This document shows positions 11,487-20,568 of a stretch of 64,000 nt of DNA, one piece after another (the stretch's first letter is position 1; each line of letters begins with the position of its first letter). This DNA comes from Protaetiibacter larvae (GTDB lineage Bacteria > Actinomycetota > Actinomycetes > Actinomycetales > Microbacteriaceae). A program made the position numbers and the translations under genes. Under the pieces are notes generated by a model that was not told the DNA's origin, did not search any database, and saw nothing but the letters and a program-made list of their open reading frames with translations. Location: the NCBI RefSeq assembly GCF_008365275.1, contig NZ_CP043504.1, positions 930,001-994,000 on the forward strand, written 5' to 3'.

Positions 11487-11819
11487 TCAGTCGGTCGGCT
11501 CGAACTCCGGCCAGTGGCGCGCGCGGGCGAGGTCCACTCGGAACACCTGTCCGTCTCGCGACCACGACAGCGGGGTGCCCTCGGCGCGGTAGTGCTGGAG
11601 TGCGCGGATCTCGTGCCCGGGGGCCGGGTGCCCGGAGGCGCGCACCACCCGCCACCACGGAACCTCGCCGCCGTAAAAGGACATCACCTGTCCCACGCCT
11701 CGGGCGGCGCGCGAACCGATCGCCGCGGCCACGTCGCCGTAGCTCATCGCCCGGCCTTCCGGGATCGCAGCCACCACCTCGAGGACCGCGGTCACGAAGT
11801 CCTCGTTCGGCTGCGGCAT
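11487..11819 (-). CDS. MGMT-fold DNA-binding protein, alkyltransferase-like (no active-site Cys)
   Basis: This 110-residue protein has the C-terminal DNA-binding half of O6-methylguanine methyltransferase (AAIPEGRAMSYGDVAAAIGS, then the RAARGVGQ helix). The PCHRV active-site motif of true methyltransferases reads PWWRVV here, with Trp in place of the acceptor Cys. That substitution marks alkyltransferase-like (ATL) proteins, which bind alkylated guanine and recruit nucleotide excision repair without repairing it themselves. The gene follows an acetyltransferase gene with a 15-base gap and is probably cotranscribed. Confidence 0.85.
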   Translation of the reverse strand: MPQPNEDFVTAVLEVVAAIPEGRAMSYGDVAAAIGSRAARGVGQVMSFYGGEVPWWRVVRASGHPAPGHEIRALQHYRAEGTPLSWSRDGQVFRVDLARARHWPEFEPTD

Positions 11820-11834
11820 CCGGATGCTCTCCGG

Positions 11835-12287
11835 CTACAGCTCGAGGGCGCCGAGGTTCTCGCCGTAGGGGGTCTCGCCGACGCGGACGAAGCCGACCGC
11901 CTTGAAGAACTCCTCGGGGCCGGCGGCGCCCGACGCCCACACGACGGTGAGGCGATGGAAGCCGCGGCGGCGCGCCTCGTCGGCGAGTGCCTGCACGGCG
12001 AAGCGGCCGACACCGCTGCCCTGGGCGTCCGCCTCGACGTGGACGCGCCAGAGCGCGGCCTGGAGGAACTCCTCGGTGGCGTCGGGGTCGAAGGTGCCCA
12101 TGACGTAGCCGACGAGGTGGTCGCCGTCGAGGATGACGCGCGGCCACGAGCCGGCGGGATCGAGGTTCTGCTCCGAGTGCACGTAGGTCTCGGGGGCGAT
12201 GAAGGCCGCCTGGCCCGGCTTGAGGGCGAGGTTGCGGGCCGCGACGATGGTCTGCGCCGTCAGTTCTTCCAGTCTCAGCTCCGCCAT
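11835..12287 (-). CDS. GNAT-family N-acetyltransferase
   Basis: This 150-residue single-domain GNAT enzyme transfers acetyl from acetyl-CoA to an amine. The acetyl-CoA loop is visible as VEADAQGSGVGRFAVQAL (the Q/RxxGxG/A motif), followed by the FFKAVGFVRVG segment at the usual spacing. The N-terminal half resembles diamine/spermidine acetyltransferases (LDPAGSWPRVILDGDHLVGYVM), but the substrate cannot be fixed. A TAGCCT box ends exactly six bases before the ATG. Confidence 0.85.
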   Translation of the reverse strand: MAELRLEELTAQTIVAARNLALKPGQAAFIAPETYVHSEQNLDPAGSWPRVILDGDHLVGYVMGTFDPDATEEFLQAALWRVHVEADAQGSGVGRFAVQALADEARRRGFHRLTVVWASGAAGPEEFFKAVGFVRVGETPYGENLGALEL

Positions 12288-12325
12288 TCGGACAGGCTAA
12301 CCCGACAGGCCCGCGCGCGCACAGG

Positions 12326-12363
12326 TATCTCGATGTCGAGATAACTCCGGCGCGCGGTAGGCT
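12326..12363 (+). promoter_or_regulatory. Palindromic operator and -10 box of icd
   Basis: A perfect 18-base palindrome (TATCTCGATGTCGAGATA, 12326-12343) lies 14 bases ahead of a TAGGCT -10 box (12358-12363), so it spans the expected -35 position. A dimeric repressor bound there would block the icd promoter. The regulator is not identified. Confidence 0.6.
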
Positions 12364-12396
12364 GGTCCGCGGCGCATCGGTGAAAGGAAGCAGCAC

Positions 12397-13614
12397 GTGG
12401 TCGAGAAGATCAAGGTCGAGGGAACGGTCGTCGAGCTCGACGGCGACGAGATGACCCGCATCATCTGGCAGTTCATCAAGGACCGCCTCATCCACCCCTA
12501 CCTCGACATCACGCTCGAGTACTACGACCTCGGCATCGAGAACCGTGACGCGACCGACGATCAGGTCACGATCGACGCGGCCCACGCCATCCAGAAGCAC
12601 GGCGTGGGCGTGAAGTGCGCCACCATCACCCCCGACGAGGCGCGCGTGGCCGAGTTCGGGCTCAAGAAGATGTGGAAGAGCCCCAACGGCACGATCCGCA
12701 ACATCCTCGGCGGCGTGATCTTCCGCGAGCCGATCGTGATCTCCAACATCCCGCGCCTCGTGCCCGGCTGGAACAAGCCGATCGTGATCGGCCGTCACGC
12801 CTTCGGCGACCAGTACCGCGCGACCGACTTCGTGTTCGAGGGTGCCGGCACCCTGTCGATCAGCTTCACGCCCGCCGATGGCAGCGAGGCGCAGAGCTTC
12901 GAGGTCTACCAGGCGCCCGCGGGCGGCGTCGCGATGGCCATGTACAACCAGGACGAGTCGATCCGCGACTTCGCCCGCGCGAGCCTCAACTACGGTCTCT
13001 CGCGCAACTACCCCGTGTACCTCTCCACCAAGAACACCATCCTCAAGGCCTACGACGGGCGCTTCAAGGACCTGTTCCAGGAGGTGTTCGACACCGAGTA
13101 CAAGGAGCAGTTCGAGGCCGCCGGCATCACCTACGAGCACCGCCTCATCGACGACATGGTCGCCTCGGCGCTCAAGTGGGAGGGCGGCTACGTCTGGGCG
13201 TGCAAGAACTACGACGGCGACGTGCAGTCCGACACCGTGGCGCAGGGCTTCGGCTCGCTCGGTCTCATGACCTCGGTGCTCACCACCCCCGACGGCAAGG
13301 TCGTCGAGGCGGAGGCGGCGCACGGCACCGTCACCCGGCACTACCGTCAGCACCAGGCGGGCAAGCCCACCTCGACCAACCCGATCGCGTCGATCTACGC
13401 CTGGACGCGCGGCCTCATCCACCGCGGCAAGCTCGACGGCAACCAGGCCCTCATCGACTTCGCCGAGACCCTCGAGGACGTGGTCATCAAGACGGTCGAG
13501 TCGGGCAAGATGACGAAGGACCTGGCGCTGCTGGTCGGCCCCGAGCAGGAGTGGCAGACCACCGAGGACTTCCTCGCGACCCTCGACGAGAACCTGTCGG
13601 CGCGGCTCGCCTAG
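12397..13614 (+). CDS. icd: NADP-dependent isocitrate dehydrogenase
   Basis: This 405-residue dimeric enzyme oxidises isocitrate to 2-oxoglutarate in the TCA cycle. It is the short, eukaryote-like type: [17 protein letters not shown] at the start, [20 protein letters not shown] for isocitrate binding, and [16 protein letters not shown] for the cofactor loop. GTG is used as start, with a GAAAGGAAG ribosome site. Unlike many neighbours it has a real 5' leader, downstream of a TAGGCT box and a palindromic operator. A strong terminator follows. Confidence 0.98.
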   Translation: MVEKIKVEGTVVELDGDEMTRIIWQFIKDRLIHPYLDITLEYYDLGIENRDATDDQVTIDAAHAIQKHGVGVKCATITPDEARVAEFGLKKMWKSPNGTIRNILGGVIFREPIVISNIPRLVPGWNKPIVIGRHAFGDQYRATDFVFEGAGTLSISFTPADGSEAQSFEVYQAPAGGVAMAMYNQDESIRDFARASLNYGLSRNYPVYLSTKNTILKAYDGRFKDLFQEVFDTEYKEQFEAAGITYEHRLIDDMVASALKWEGGYVWACKNYDGDVQSDTVAQGFGSLGLMTSVLTTPDGKVVEAEAAHGTVTRHYRQHQAGKPTSTNPIASIYAWTRGLIHRGKLDGNQALIDFAETLEDVVIKTVESGKMTKDLALLVGPEQEWQTTEDFLATLDENLSARLA

Positions 13615-13643
13615 CGGCGAGGGTCGTTCACGGCCACTGCGCG

Positions 13644-13677
13644 AGGCGCCGTCCCCCGATCGCGGGGGACGGCGCCT
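13644..13677 (+). terminator. Terminator hairpin after icd
   Basis: A perfect 14-base stem (AGGCGCCGTCCCCC and complement) with a six-base loop lies 30 bases past the icd stop. Only short T stretches follow, as is usual in high-GC actinobacteria. Confidence 0.85.
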
Positions 13678-13703
13678 TCTGCGTTTCCGCCAGGATGGGA
13701 GGA

Positions 13704-15470
13704 ATGCTCCCGACCCGAGAAACGACGATGCCGCACGCCCCGAGCCGCAACCTTCGCCCCGCACTCTTCGCCCTCACCGCCCTCGCCCTCGGGGTGAGCC
13801 TCGCCACCGCGGGGCTGCTCGTGGCTCCGCAGCCCGCCCGCGCGGCGAGCTTCACGGTCACCACGACCGCGGATGTGGTCGACACGGCAGGCGGATGCGC
13901 GGGCGCCACCCTCGCGACGCTGCCGGGCACCGGCGGCCTCGTGAGTCTGCGTGAGGCCGTCTGCGCGGCCAACAACGCCGCCGGTCCGGACGTGATCAGC
14001 CTGCCGGCAGGGACCTACGTGCTCACTGGCGCCTCCGGCGAGGACTACGCCGCGTCGGGCGACCTCGACGTCTGGGACAGCGGTGCCGCCGGAGACGGGC
14101 TCAGCATCGTCGGCGCGGGCAGCGACCGGACGATCATCGACGGCGACGAGAACGACCGGCTGTTCGACGTCTACAACCGCAACGCCTTCGCCTTCGCGCT
14201 CGACGACGTGACGCTCAGCTACGGCCGCGTGCCGAGCAACGACGCTGGCGGTGCCCTGCTGACCGGATTCGGGTCGACCACGCAGCTCACCCGTGTCGTC
14301 GTCGAATGGAGCCGTGCCGGCAACGGTGGCGGCATCGCGAACATCCAGGGCGACCTCGTGCTGCTCGACACGGTCGTCCACGACAACTACGCCGACGAGG
14401 CCGGTGGCGGGGTGTTCTCCACGGCCGGCCTGTTCCAGATGCAGCGCAGCACCGTCAACAACAACGTCGCGGACACCGGCGGCGCACTGTGGCTCAGCTA
14501 CGACGGACCGCAGGCGATGACGATCGAGCAGTCGACGATCCACAGCAATGCGGGCGGCGGGGCCGCCGGCATCTACGTGCCGGACACCAGCCACGGGATG
14601 CTCACGATCACCGACACGACCATCACCGACAACCGCAGCGCCACCGCGGGTGGTGCCGTCGTGGTGGCCGCCAACTCGTGGACCGAGCTGATGCTCTCGA
14701 GCTCGACGGTCACCGGCAACGTCGGCCCGACCGGCGGCGGCGTCATCGGGGGTCTGGGGCTGGTCACCGTGCAGAACTCGATCGTCGCCCAGAACACCGG
14801 GGGCGACCTGGTCGGCACCATCAGCGGCTCGTACAACTACGTGGGCGTCGCGGGAGCGGGGATCGTCGACGGGGTCGCGAACAACCGGGCCGGCACGGTG
14901 AGTGCGCCCCTCGATCCGCAGCTGCGGGAGATCGGCTCGTACGGCGGGCCGACCCGCACGCGCGTCCCGCTGCCGGGCAGTCCCGTGGTCGACACCGGTT
15001 CGCTGTGCGGCGCCGTCGATCAACGGCAGGTCGCGCGTTCCGTCTGCGACGTCGGTGCCGTCGAGCTGAGCGCCGCGCCCGACACCGCGCTGGGCTCCGC
15101 TCCGGCCGCCTCCACCTCCGAGACATCCGCGACCCTCGCGTTCACCGGATCCGGCGGTTCCGGCACCCTGAGCTTCGAGTGCGCCCTCGACGCGGCCGCC
15201 TACACGCCGTGCACCTCGCCGACGACCCTCGGCGCGCTCGCGTCGGGAGCGCACACCTTCCGTGTGCGCGCCGTCGACGCGCTCGGCGCCACCGATCCGA
15301 GCTCCGCGACGGCCGGCTGGACGGTCATCGGGGCTGCTGCGCCCGAGCTCGCCGACTCCGGTGCGGCCGAGACGGGCACGCTGCTCGCCGCCGGTCTCGT
15401 GTTGCTCGCCGCGGGCGGGGTGCTGCTCGGCACGCGACTGCGCACGCGTCTGCGCACGCGTCGGAGCTGA
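13704..15470 (+). CDS. Secreted CSLREA-type beta-helix surface protein with C-terminal sorting-like tail
   Basis: This 588-residue protein begins with a Sec signal peptide (to about residue 45, ...PARAAS). It then carries the CSLREA-type segment (TTADVVDT...SLREAVCAANNA) that opens many right-handed beta-helix proteins. Repeating polymorphic-repeat strands (GGGI, SSTVTGN, NSIVAQN) and the closing VDTGSLC...DVGAVE motif follow. An Ig-like region lies after this. The tail has LADSGA, a hydrophobic helix and an Arg-rich end (RLRTRLRTRRS). This resembles an LPxTG-type sorting signal, although LADSG is not canonical. It is likely displayed on the cell surface; the ligand is unknown. Confidence 0.8.
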   Translation: MLPTRETTMPHAPSRNLRPALFALTALALGVSLATAGLLVAPQPARAASFTVTTTADVVDTAGGCAGATLATLPGTGGLVSLREAVCAANNAAGPDVISLPAGTYVLTGASGEDYAASGDLDVWDSGAAGDGLSIVGAGSDRTIIDGDENDRLFDVYNRNAFAFALDDVTLSYGRVPSNDAGGALLTGFGSTTQLTRVVVEWSRAGNGGGIANIQGDLVLLDTVVHDNYADEAGGGVFSTAGLFQMQRSTVNNNVADTGGALWLSYDGPQAMTIEQSTIHSNAGGGAAGIYVPDTSHGMLTITDTTITDNRSATAGGAVVVAANSWTELMLSSSTVTGNVGPTGGGVIGGLGLVTVQNSIVAQNTGGDLVGTISGSYNYVGVAGAGIVDGVANNRAGTVSAPLDPQLREIGSYGGPTRTRVPLPGSPVVDTGSLCGAVDQRQVARSVCDVGAVELSAAPDTALGSAPAASTSETSATLAFTGSGGSGTLSFECALDAAAYTPCTSPTTLGALASGAHTFRVRAVDALGATDPSSATAGWTVIGAAAPELADSGAAETGTLLAAGLVLLAAGGVLLGTRLRTRLRTRRS

Positions 15471-15498
15471 CCGGCCCCGCGTGCGCGCAGCCGCGTAA

Positions 15499-17048
<1,550 letters not shown>

Positions 17049-17055
17049 GCCCACA

Positions 17056-17096
17056 CGATACGGTCCCCGGACGACATGCGTCCGGGGACCGTATCG
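17056..17096 (-). terminator. Perfect hairpin after hsp20, containing the next gene's -10 box
   Basis: A perfect 18-base stem (CGATACGGTCCCCGGACG and complement) closes on a five-base loop, between the hsp20 stop and the YdeI-like start. The distal edge of the stem supplies TATCGT, the -10 of the downstream gene. Confidence 0.85.
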
Positions 17097-17107
17097 GCGA
17101 TGCGCGG

Positions 17108-17530
17108 TCAGGCCTCCACGGCCGCGGGGGCCGCGGTGCTCTGGACCTCGATCTTGCGCGGCTTGGCCTGCTCGCTGACCGGGATCACGACGGTGAGCAC
17201 GCCGTTGTCGTAGCTCGCCGAGATGCCCGCGGTGTCGACGCCCTGGCCGAGGTTCAGCTGGCGCAGGTAGGAGCCGCCGCTGCGCTCGCGGGTGATCCAC
17301 GTGACGCCGTCGGCGCCGCGCGCGGTGCGTTCGGCGCGGATCGTGAGCAGCTGACCGTCGACGTCGATGTCGACGCTGCCCGGGTCGATGCCGGGCAGGT
17401 CGGCGTTCAGCACGTAGTGGTCGCCGTCGCGGTAGAGGTCCATCGGCATCAGGCGCGGACCCTGGCGGCTGTCGAGCAGCTGGCTGGCGACACGGTCGAG
17501 CTCACGGAACGGGTCGAAGAACATGGTCAT
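17108..17530 (-). CDS. Small heat-shock protein, Hsp20/alpha-crystallin family
   Basis: This 140-residue holdase chaperone binds unfolding proteins in the cytoplasm. It has the N-terminal FFDPFRELDR segment, an alpha-crystallin beta-sandwich (MDLYRDGDHYVLNADLPGI; VDGQLLTIRAER) and the C-terminal GVLTVVIPV strand. The ATG at 17530 lies six bases after a GGGAGG site; a second ATG two codons later is less well placed. Upstream are both a CIRCE element and a HAIR-like site, suggesting control by HrcA and HspR. A perfect hairpin ends the unit. Confidence 0.95.
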   Translation of the reverse strand: MTMFFDPFRELDRVASQLLDSRQGPRLMPMDLYRDGDHYVLNADLPGIDPGSVDIDVDGQLLTIRAERTARGADGVTWITRERSGGSYLRQLNLGQGVDTAGISASYDNGVLTVVIPVSEQAKPRKIEVQSTAAPAAVEA

Positions 17531-17550
17531 CGGATACCTCCCTAACTCAA

Positions 17551-17571
17551 CGTGAGTCGGTTCGACTCAAC
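17551..17571 (-). promoter_or_regulatory. HAIR-like HspR operator upstream of hsp20
   Basis: Read on the minus strand the site is GTTGAGT-N7-ACTCACG. The known HspR box (HAIR) is CTTGAGT-N7-ACTCAAG, so 12 of the 14 fixed positions agree and the spacer length is exact. It lies about 20 bases upstream of the hsp20 start. Confidence 0.65.
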
Positions 17572-17587
17572 TTTCTCAACATCCGTT

Positions 17588-17614
17588 TTAGCACTCTCAT
17601 TCCCCGAGTGCCAA
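17588..17614 (-). promoter_or_regulatory. CIRCE element (HrcA operator) upstream of hsp20
   Basis: TTAGCACTC-N9-GAGTGCCAA matches the CIRCE consensus TTAGCACTC-N9-GAGTGCTAA at 17 of 18 positions with the correct spacer. This is the binding site of the heat-shock repressor HrcA. Confidence 0.85.
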
Positions 17615-17632
17615 GTCCCTGCGCGGATGGAT

Positions 17633-19138
17633 TCAGTAGCCCAGGAAGACGTCGGTGCGGATGCGGCGGATGCCCGACGCACGGAGGGCGCGGCGCAGCC
17701 GGGCGACATCGGACGGGGCGCCCGAGAGATACACGGTGCGGGCGGCGGCATCGGGGATCGCCTCATGGACGAGCTCCGCGCTGAGCGCGTCGGAGCCGAG
17801 CCACGTCCACCCATCGGGCAGCGCGCCGGGGTCGTCGGGGGAGAGCACGCTCACCCGGCACCCGGTCGCGGCGAGCTCGTCGCGGTAGGCGAGCTCGGAG
17901 GCCGCGCGCACCGCGTACAGCAGCTCGGCATCCGCGGCCCGACCGGCATCGGCGAGCGCGCGCAACTGCGACACGAACGGGGTGATGCCGATGCCCGCCG
18001 CCACGAAGGCGAATCGGGTGCTCGCGGAGCGCGGCAGCACGAAATCGCCCCACACCCCGGTCGCGCGCAGCCGACCGCCCGGCTCGAGGGCGAGCAGGGC
18101 GCGCTTGAAGCTCGACGCCTGCGCGCGGATGCGCACCCCGAGCGCGAGCTCGGCCTCGCCGGGCGCCGAGGCGATCGAGAACACCCGCCGGATGCCGCCG
18201 CGGTCCGGGCGCGCATGCGGGAGCGTCAGCTCGAGGTACTGCCCCGCCGCGAAGCGCACCGGGGCGGCCGGACGGAACCGGAACTCCCACGCCGTCGCGG
18301 TCAGCTGCCGCTTCTCGACCAGTTCGAGCCGCACCGCCCGCCGCTGGCCCACGAGGAAGGCGAGCGCCCCGCCCACCACGAGCGCGAACTCGGGGGTCGT
18401 GCGCAGGGTTCCGATCGCGTACGGCACGGTCGACAGCACGGCCACGATGACGGCGTACGCCATCCGCTGCCATCGACGCGGCGGGAGGGTGAGCGGCTCG
18501 CTCAGCATGAAGCCCGCCACGAACACGAGCGGCGTCGAGCCCAGCACCGTGACGAGCGCTCCCGGAACGGCGAGGCCGTTCACCGCGAACACGGTCGTGG
18601 AGATGACGGTGCCCACCACGAGGTAGCCCAGTCCCATTCCGAGCCGCCGCGTCCGCCACAGGATGAGCAGCGCGCCGACCGCGACGAACGGCAGCATCGG
18701 CAGCGTCCCGATCCACCACGACGAGAACGCGAGTCCGGCGAGTCCGGCCACGAGTGCGCCTGCGGCCGCGGGGTTGACGAGGTGCCGTCCGCGCCAGGCG
18801 ATGAGGTATTTCGACGCGGCGGCGACGGCGGCGGCCAGGGCGAGGCCGACGAGTCCCGCCGGGTCGAGGGTGGGCTCGAGCACGAACAGCAGCAGCTGGG
18901 CGGTGATGACGCCGGAGGCGGTGGACGGCCGGACGCGGAACAGCAGCCCGAGCGCCTGGTTGGCGAGCAACGAGGCCGCGCTGAGCACGACGGCGCTCAC
19001 GAGGATCGCGAGCGGGTCGAGGAACAGCACGCCGGTCAGCGCGAGCACGAGCGCGACGACGCTGAGCGTGCCGAGCACCCCGACGACGAGCAGGTACATG
19101 CTGACCCGGCCGAGCAGCCGATCGAGCCGGGCGATCAT
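17633..19138 (-). CDS. Membrane flavo-oxidoreductase: NqrB/RnfD-like domain fused to ferredoxin reductase
   Basis: The first ~215 of 501 residues form several membrane helices and resemble the NqrB/RnfD (NQR2) domain (ANQALGLLFRVRPSTASGV, GRHLVNPAAAGALVAG). The rest is an FNR-type module with the FAD motif RRVFSIASAP and the NAD(P) loop FVAAGIGITPFVSQLRAL. It would move electrons from cytoplasmic NAD(P)H through membrane flavins to the outside. The start ATG overlaps the apbE stop (ATGA). Its neighbours, ApbE and an FMN-binding lipoprotein, support an extracytoplasmic electron-transfer role. The terminal acceptor is not known. Confidence 0.85.
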   Translation of the reverse strand: MIARLDRLLGRVSMYLLVVGVLGTLSVVALVLALTGVLFLDPLAILVSAVVLSAASLLANQALGLLFRVRPSTASGVITAQLLLFVLEPTLDPAGLVGLALAAAVAAASKYLIAWRGRHLVNPAAAGALVAGLAGLAFSSWWIGTLPMLPFVAVGALLILWRTRRLGMGLGYLVVGTVISTTVFAVNGLAVPGALVTVLGSTPLVFVAGFMLSEPLTLPPRRWQRMAYAVIVAVLSTVPYAIGTLRTTPEFALVVGGALAFLVGQRRAVRLELVEKRQLTATAWEFRFRPAAPVRFAAGQYLELTLPHARPDRGGIRRVFSIASAPGEAELALGVRIRAQASSFKRALLALEPGGRLRATGVWGDFVLPRSASTRFAFVAAGIGITPFVSQLRALADAGRAADAELLYAVRAASELAYRDELAATGCRVSVLSPDDPGALPDGWTWLGSDALSAELVHEAIPDAAARTVYLSGAPSDVARLRRALRASGIRRIRTDVFLGY

Positions 19139-19995
19139 GTGAACACCTCTCCGGGGAAGCCGGGGCTCGCCTGCAGCGTGCCGTCGGACAGCATCCTGAC
19201 CCATTCGACTCCCCGACGCTCGAGCCAGTCGGGGTCGACGTCGAAGAACAGCGCTGTGGCGGCGCCGTCGGCCGTGAGGTCGTCGTCGGCGACCGCCCAA
19301 CTGGCCACGACGTCGTGCGCGGGCAGGCCCGTGACGGCGTCGAGGATGTGGTGGCGCCCGTCGGCGAGGCGCCTCCGGTTGCCGGCGCTCGCCGAGAGCG
19401 CGCCCTCGCGCAGCTCCGCCACGCCGATCGCGCGGCTCGCATCGCCGGGATGCTCGAGTGCGATCCGCATCGACACGTCCCGGATGCGCAGGTCGCCCGA
19501 GCCGTCGACGACGTGGCGCGCGATCCCGGCGTCCGTCAGCAGCCCGTGCACGAGGTCGACGAGGTAGCCTTTGCCCGCCGCGCCGACGTCGAGCAGGACG
19601 GGGGTGGCGGTGTCGAGGTGCTCGCCATCCCACGCGAGAGCGTCCTCCCACCGCGGGATCGCATCGGGCACGCTCGCGAGCCGGGGCCCGAACCCGGTGG
19701 CGCCGAGCGCCCCGCCGACGAGCGGCGAGACCCGGCCGCCGGTCGCGGCGTACAGCTCGGCGTACAGCCCGAGCAGCGGGGCGGCGTCCGAGGGCAGCAG
19801 GTGCCGGCCGGGGGCGCGGGCGATCTGGGCGACGAGGGAGTCGTCGCGGTAGCGCGACCAGTCGCGGTCGAAGCGTTCGATGCGTCGGGCGACCTGGGCG
19901 CGCACAGCGGGTGGCAGAGGTTCCTCGGTGTCGACGCGCCACGGCGTCCCGAGCGCGTCGAAGCGCCAGGCGGCCGGGAGCGGGTCGGCGATCAG
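19135..19995 (-). CDS. apbE: FAD:protein FMN transferase (ApbE), probable CTG start
   Basis: ApbE attaches FMN from FAD covalently to Thr/Ser of extracytoplasmic flavoproteins. Visible are the WSRYRDDSLVAQI region, LLDVGAAGKGYLVD for FAD binding, VDGSGDLRI and the metal/substrate segment LTADGAATALFF. An ORF from the GTG at 19905 (256 residues) would omit a conserved-looking upstream stretch, RFDALGTPWRVDTEEPL, which stays in frame. No ATG, GTG or TTG precedes that stretch. A CTG at 19995 overlaps the upstream stop as CTGA, mimicking the ATGA coupling seen elsewhere, so I take CTG as the likely start (286 residues). The start is uncertain; the function is clear. Confidence 0.88.
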   Translation of the reverse strand: MIADPLPAAWRFDALGTPWRVDTEEPLPPAVRAQVARRIERFDRDWSRYRDDSLVAQIARAPGRHLLPSDAAPLLGLYAELYAATGGRVSPLVGGALGATGFGPRLASVPDAIPRWEDALAWDGEHLDTATPVLLDVGAAGKGYLVDLVHGLLTDAGIARHVVDGSGDLRIRDVSMRIALEHPGDASRAIGVAELREGALSASAGNRRRLADGRHHILDAVTGLPAHDVVASWAVADDDLTADGAATALFFDVDPDWLERRGVEWVRMLSDGTLQASPGFPGEVFT

Positions 19996-20429
19996 GGCGC
20001 GAGCGCCTCGGCCTTGATCGCGTCGAGCGCCTGGTTGAAGCCACCGCTCGTGAGCGACGACCCGGCGACGCGCGACACGTCGAGGGTGTCGATGTCCTTC
20101 CCGACGACGACGTCGGCGATGCCGCCCGCGAACTTCTCCTGGAAGCCCTTGGCCTGCGGGTCGTCGGCCTCGGGCGTGACCGTCACGGCGGTGACGATGT
20201 CGTCGGCGAGGGTCACCTCGACCTCGACCGACTGCGTGCCGGCGGGGGAGACATAGCTGCCGGTGGCCGTGTAGCTGCCGTCGGTGTAGTGCGCCGAGGT
20301 GTCGGCCTGGGCGGACTCGCCGCCCGGCATGGCGCAGCCGGTGAGGGCGACGGCGCCGAGTCCGACGGCGCCGACGGCACCGAGCAGGGTGGCGACGGAG
20401 GGGCCGGTGGCGCGGGGCGAGGGCGTCAT
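19992..20429 (-). CDS. FMN-binding domain lipoprotein
   Basis: This 145-residue exported protein has a lipobox (ALTGC near residue 33 from the chosen ATG) and one FMN-binding domain (YTDGSYTATGSYVSPAGTQSVEVEVTL ... in shorter pieces: DGSYTATGSY, VEVEVTLADD). The flavinylation segment appears as VAGSSLTSGGFNQAL, where a Ser or Thr would receive FMN from the adjacent ApbE. The ATG at 20429 is preceded by CATCCT with a six-base gap; an upstream in-frame start would place a charged leader before the signal. It is the first gene of the three-gene redox cassette and divergent from the ROK regulator. Confidence 0.87.
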   Translation of the reverse strand: MTPSPRATGPSVATLLGAVGAVGLGAVALTGCAMPGGESAQADTSAHYTDGSYTATGSYVSPAGTQSVEVEVTLADDIVTAVTVTPEADDPQAKGFQEKFAGGIADVVVGKDIDTLDVSRVAGSSLTSGGFNQALDAIKAEALAP

Positions 20430-20542
20430 GAGATCAGGATGCCAGCGCTTCCTTGGTTGTCGCTGGCAGTTCATGCGGATTCATCGAGCGATCCGGTCCA
20501 CGTTACGAGTTTGTAAACCGTCCGATCAAACCTTGCATGACT

Positions 20543-20567
20543 TTTGTTCGTACGCTTTACTAACAAA
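20543..20567 (+). promoter_or_regulatory. Inverted-repeat operator just ahead of the ROK regulator
   Basis: TTTGTTCGTA and TACTAACAAA form arms (9 of 10 paired) around five bases. The site ends one base before the regulator's ATG and overlaps a TTTACT -10-like box. The position fits autorepression by the ROK protein. A related half-site (TTTGTAAA) lies about 40 bases upstream. Confidence 0.6.
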
Positions 20568-20568
20568 C

